This document shows, piece after piece, positions 5,793 through 5,999 of a stretch of 5,999 bases of DNA. The notes below the pieces were generated by a model. That model made no database searches. It had not been told where the DNA came from and worked only from the letters and a program-made list of their open reading frames with translations. A program made the position numbers and the translations under genes. Position 1 is the stretch's first letter; each line of letters opens with the position of its first letter. Source of the stretch: Pseudomonadota bacterium (GTDB taxonomy: Bacteria > Desulfobacterota > BSN033 > WVXP01 > G020346125); contig JAUWDQ010000159.1 in the NCBI GenBank assembly GCA_030608745.1, positions 1-5,999 on the forward strand, in the 5' to 3' direction.

Positions 5793-5865
5793 TCTCAGTC
5801 AGAATTTTTTTGAAATCCTGAGAAAATAAGAGATATTCAAAATAAATCTGAGATTTTTTGAGATT
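5793..5865. repeat. AT-rich tract with T-runs and repeated TGAGA motifs
   Basis: TCTCAG (5793-5798) and CTGAGA (5818-5823) are perfect inverted 6-mers around a seven-T run. CTGAGA recurs at 5848-5853, exactly 30 nt on. TGAGATT at 5849-5855 repeats at 5859-5865, exactly 10 nt on, with a T6 run between. Spacing by multiples of 10 and phased T-runs suggest bent DNA or a multi-site binding region. Confidence 0.35.
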
Positions 5866-5878
5866 ACAAATAAATAAG

Positions 5879-5902
5879 GCTTCTTGGTCAAATTCAAGAA
5901 GC
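5879..5902 (-). terminator. 8-bp hairpin, possible weak terminator for a leftward transcript
   Basis: GCTTCTTG (5879-5886) pairs perfectly with CAAGAAGC (5895-5902) around an 8-nt loop. Read on the - strand, the stem is followed by a T-rich stretch (complement of 5866-5878, CCTTATTTATTTG), which resembles an intrinsic terminator. On the + strand no T-run follows. It would fit a leftward gene starting beyond 5999, but the remaining 97 nt show no such gene, so the role is uncertain. Confidence 0.25.
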
Positions 5903-5999
5903 TTGATAGGGAGATGAAGGAGGAAGGGGGGACCTTAGATCCCACGCTTTCATATTGGCCATATAATATATTTTTGGGTCTTATCCCAATTAGTAGGTA

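Larger units (their letters stand above)
5531..5999. other. 469-nt region without a credible gene
   Basis: No convincing coding sequence is seen on either strand. The longest + frame noticed is 35 codons (5714-5821), without a ribosome binding site. On the - strand a frame starting at 5751 has a purine-rich site but stops after 20 codons. No tRNA or rRNA is recognisable. Composition shifts sharply: only 18 of 80 bases are G or C at 5801-5880, far below the coding part. The stretch holds the TTCTTAA repeat cluster, phased TGAGATT repeats, an 8-bp hairpin and an isolated TATAAT at 5962-5967 without a matching -35. It is probably an intergenic control region for a gene beyond the right edge. Confidence 0.7.

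Noticed and set aside
5714..5821. 35-codon + strand frame
   Set aside because: No ribosome binding site, proline-rich translation of no known type, and it ends within the repeat tract.
5962..5967. Perfect TATAAT hexamer near the right edge
   Set aside because: No -35-like hexamer at 15-18 nt upstream, and the AT-rich context makes a chance match likely.

Overview
The window carries an anaerobic redox-energy locus, with every gene on the + strand. The genes identify the metabolism but not the species. Rnf plus Nfn, dense iron-sulfur proteins and moderate GC suit a strictly or facultatively anaerobic bacterium, such as a Desulfobacterota-type or syntrophic/sulfate-reducing lineage. That taxonomic guess is inference.

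Positions 1-2531 are the 3' part of an rnf operon: the C-terminal end of rnfC (cut by the window edge), then rnfD, rnfG and rnfE, separated by only 4-10 nt. Rnf is a membrane complex that oxidises reduced ferredoxin with NAD+ and pumps H+ or Na+. rnfA and rnfB are not in the window. The visible C-D-G-E order fits an A-B-C-D-G-E layout with A and B upstream.

Positions 2532-2791 are a 260-nt gap with a good sigma70-type promoter candidate (TTGACA, 17-nt spacer) embedded in an imperfect dyad, and a doubtful 43-codon ORF. I see no convincing terminator after rnfE, so read-through from rnf into the next genes is possible.

Positions 2792-5088 are nfnA and nfnB, encoding the two subunits of NADH-dependent reduced ferredoxin:NADP+ oxidoreductase, a flavin-based electron-bifurcating enzyme. 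A strong intrinsic terminator at 5116-5145 closes this unit. Together, Rnf and Nfn link the ferredoxin, NADH and NADPH pools to each other and to the ion gradient.

Positions 5146-5999 are mostly non-coding. They contain one small excisionase/MerR-type helix-turn-helix gene (5348-5530, TTG start) preceded by a sequence resembling a sigma54 -24/-12 promoter. The 469 nt after it contain no credible gene but do hold a TTCTTAA half-site cluster, an AT-rich tract with helically phased repeats and an 8-bp hairpin. I found no CRISPR array, tRNA, rRNA, insertion sequence or clear new defence-type system. The least explained parts are the HTH gene and its flanks.
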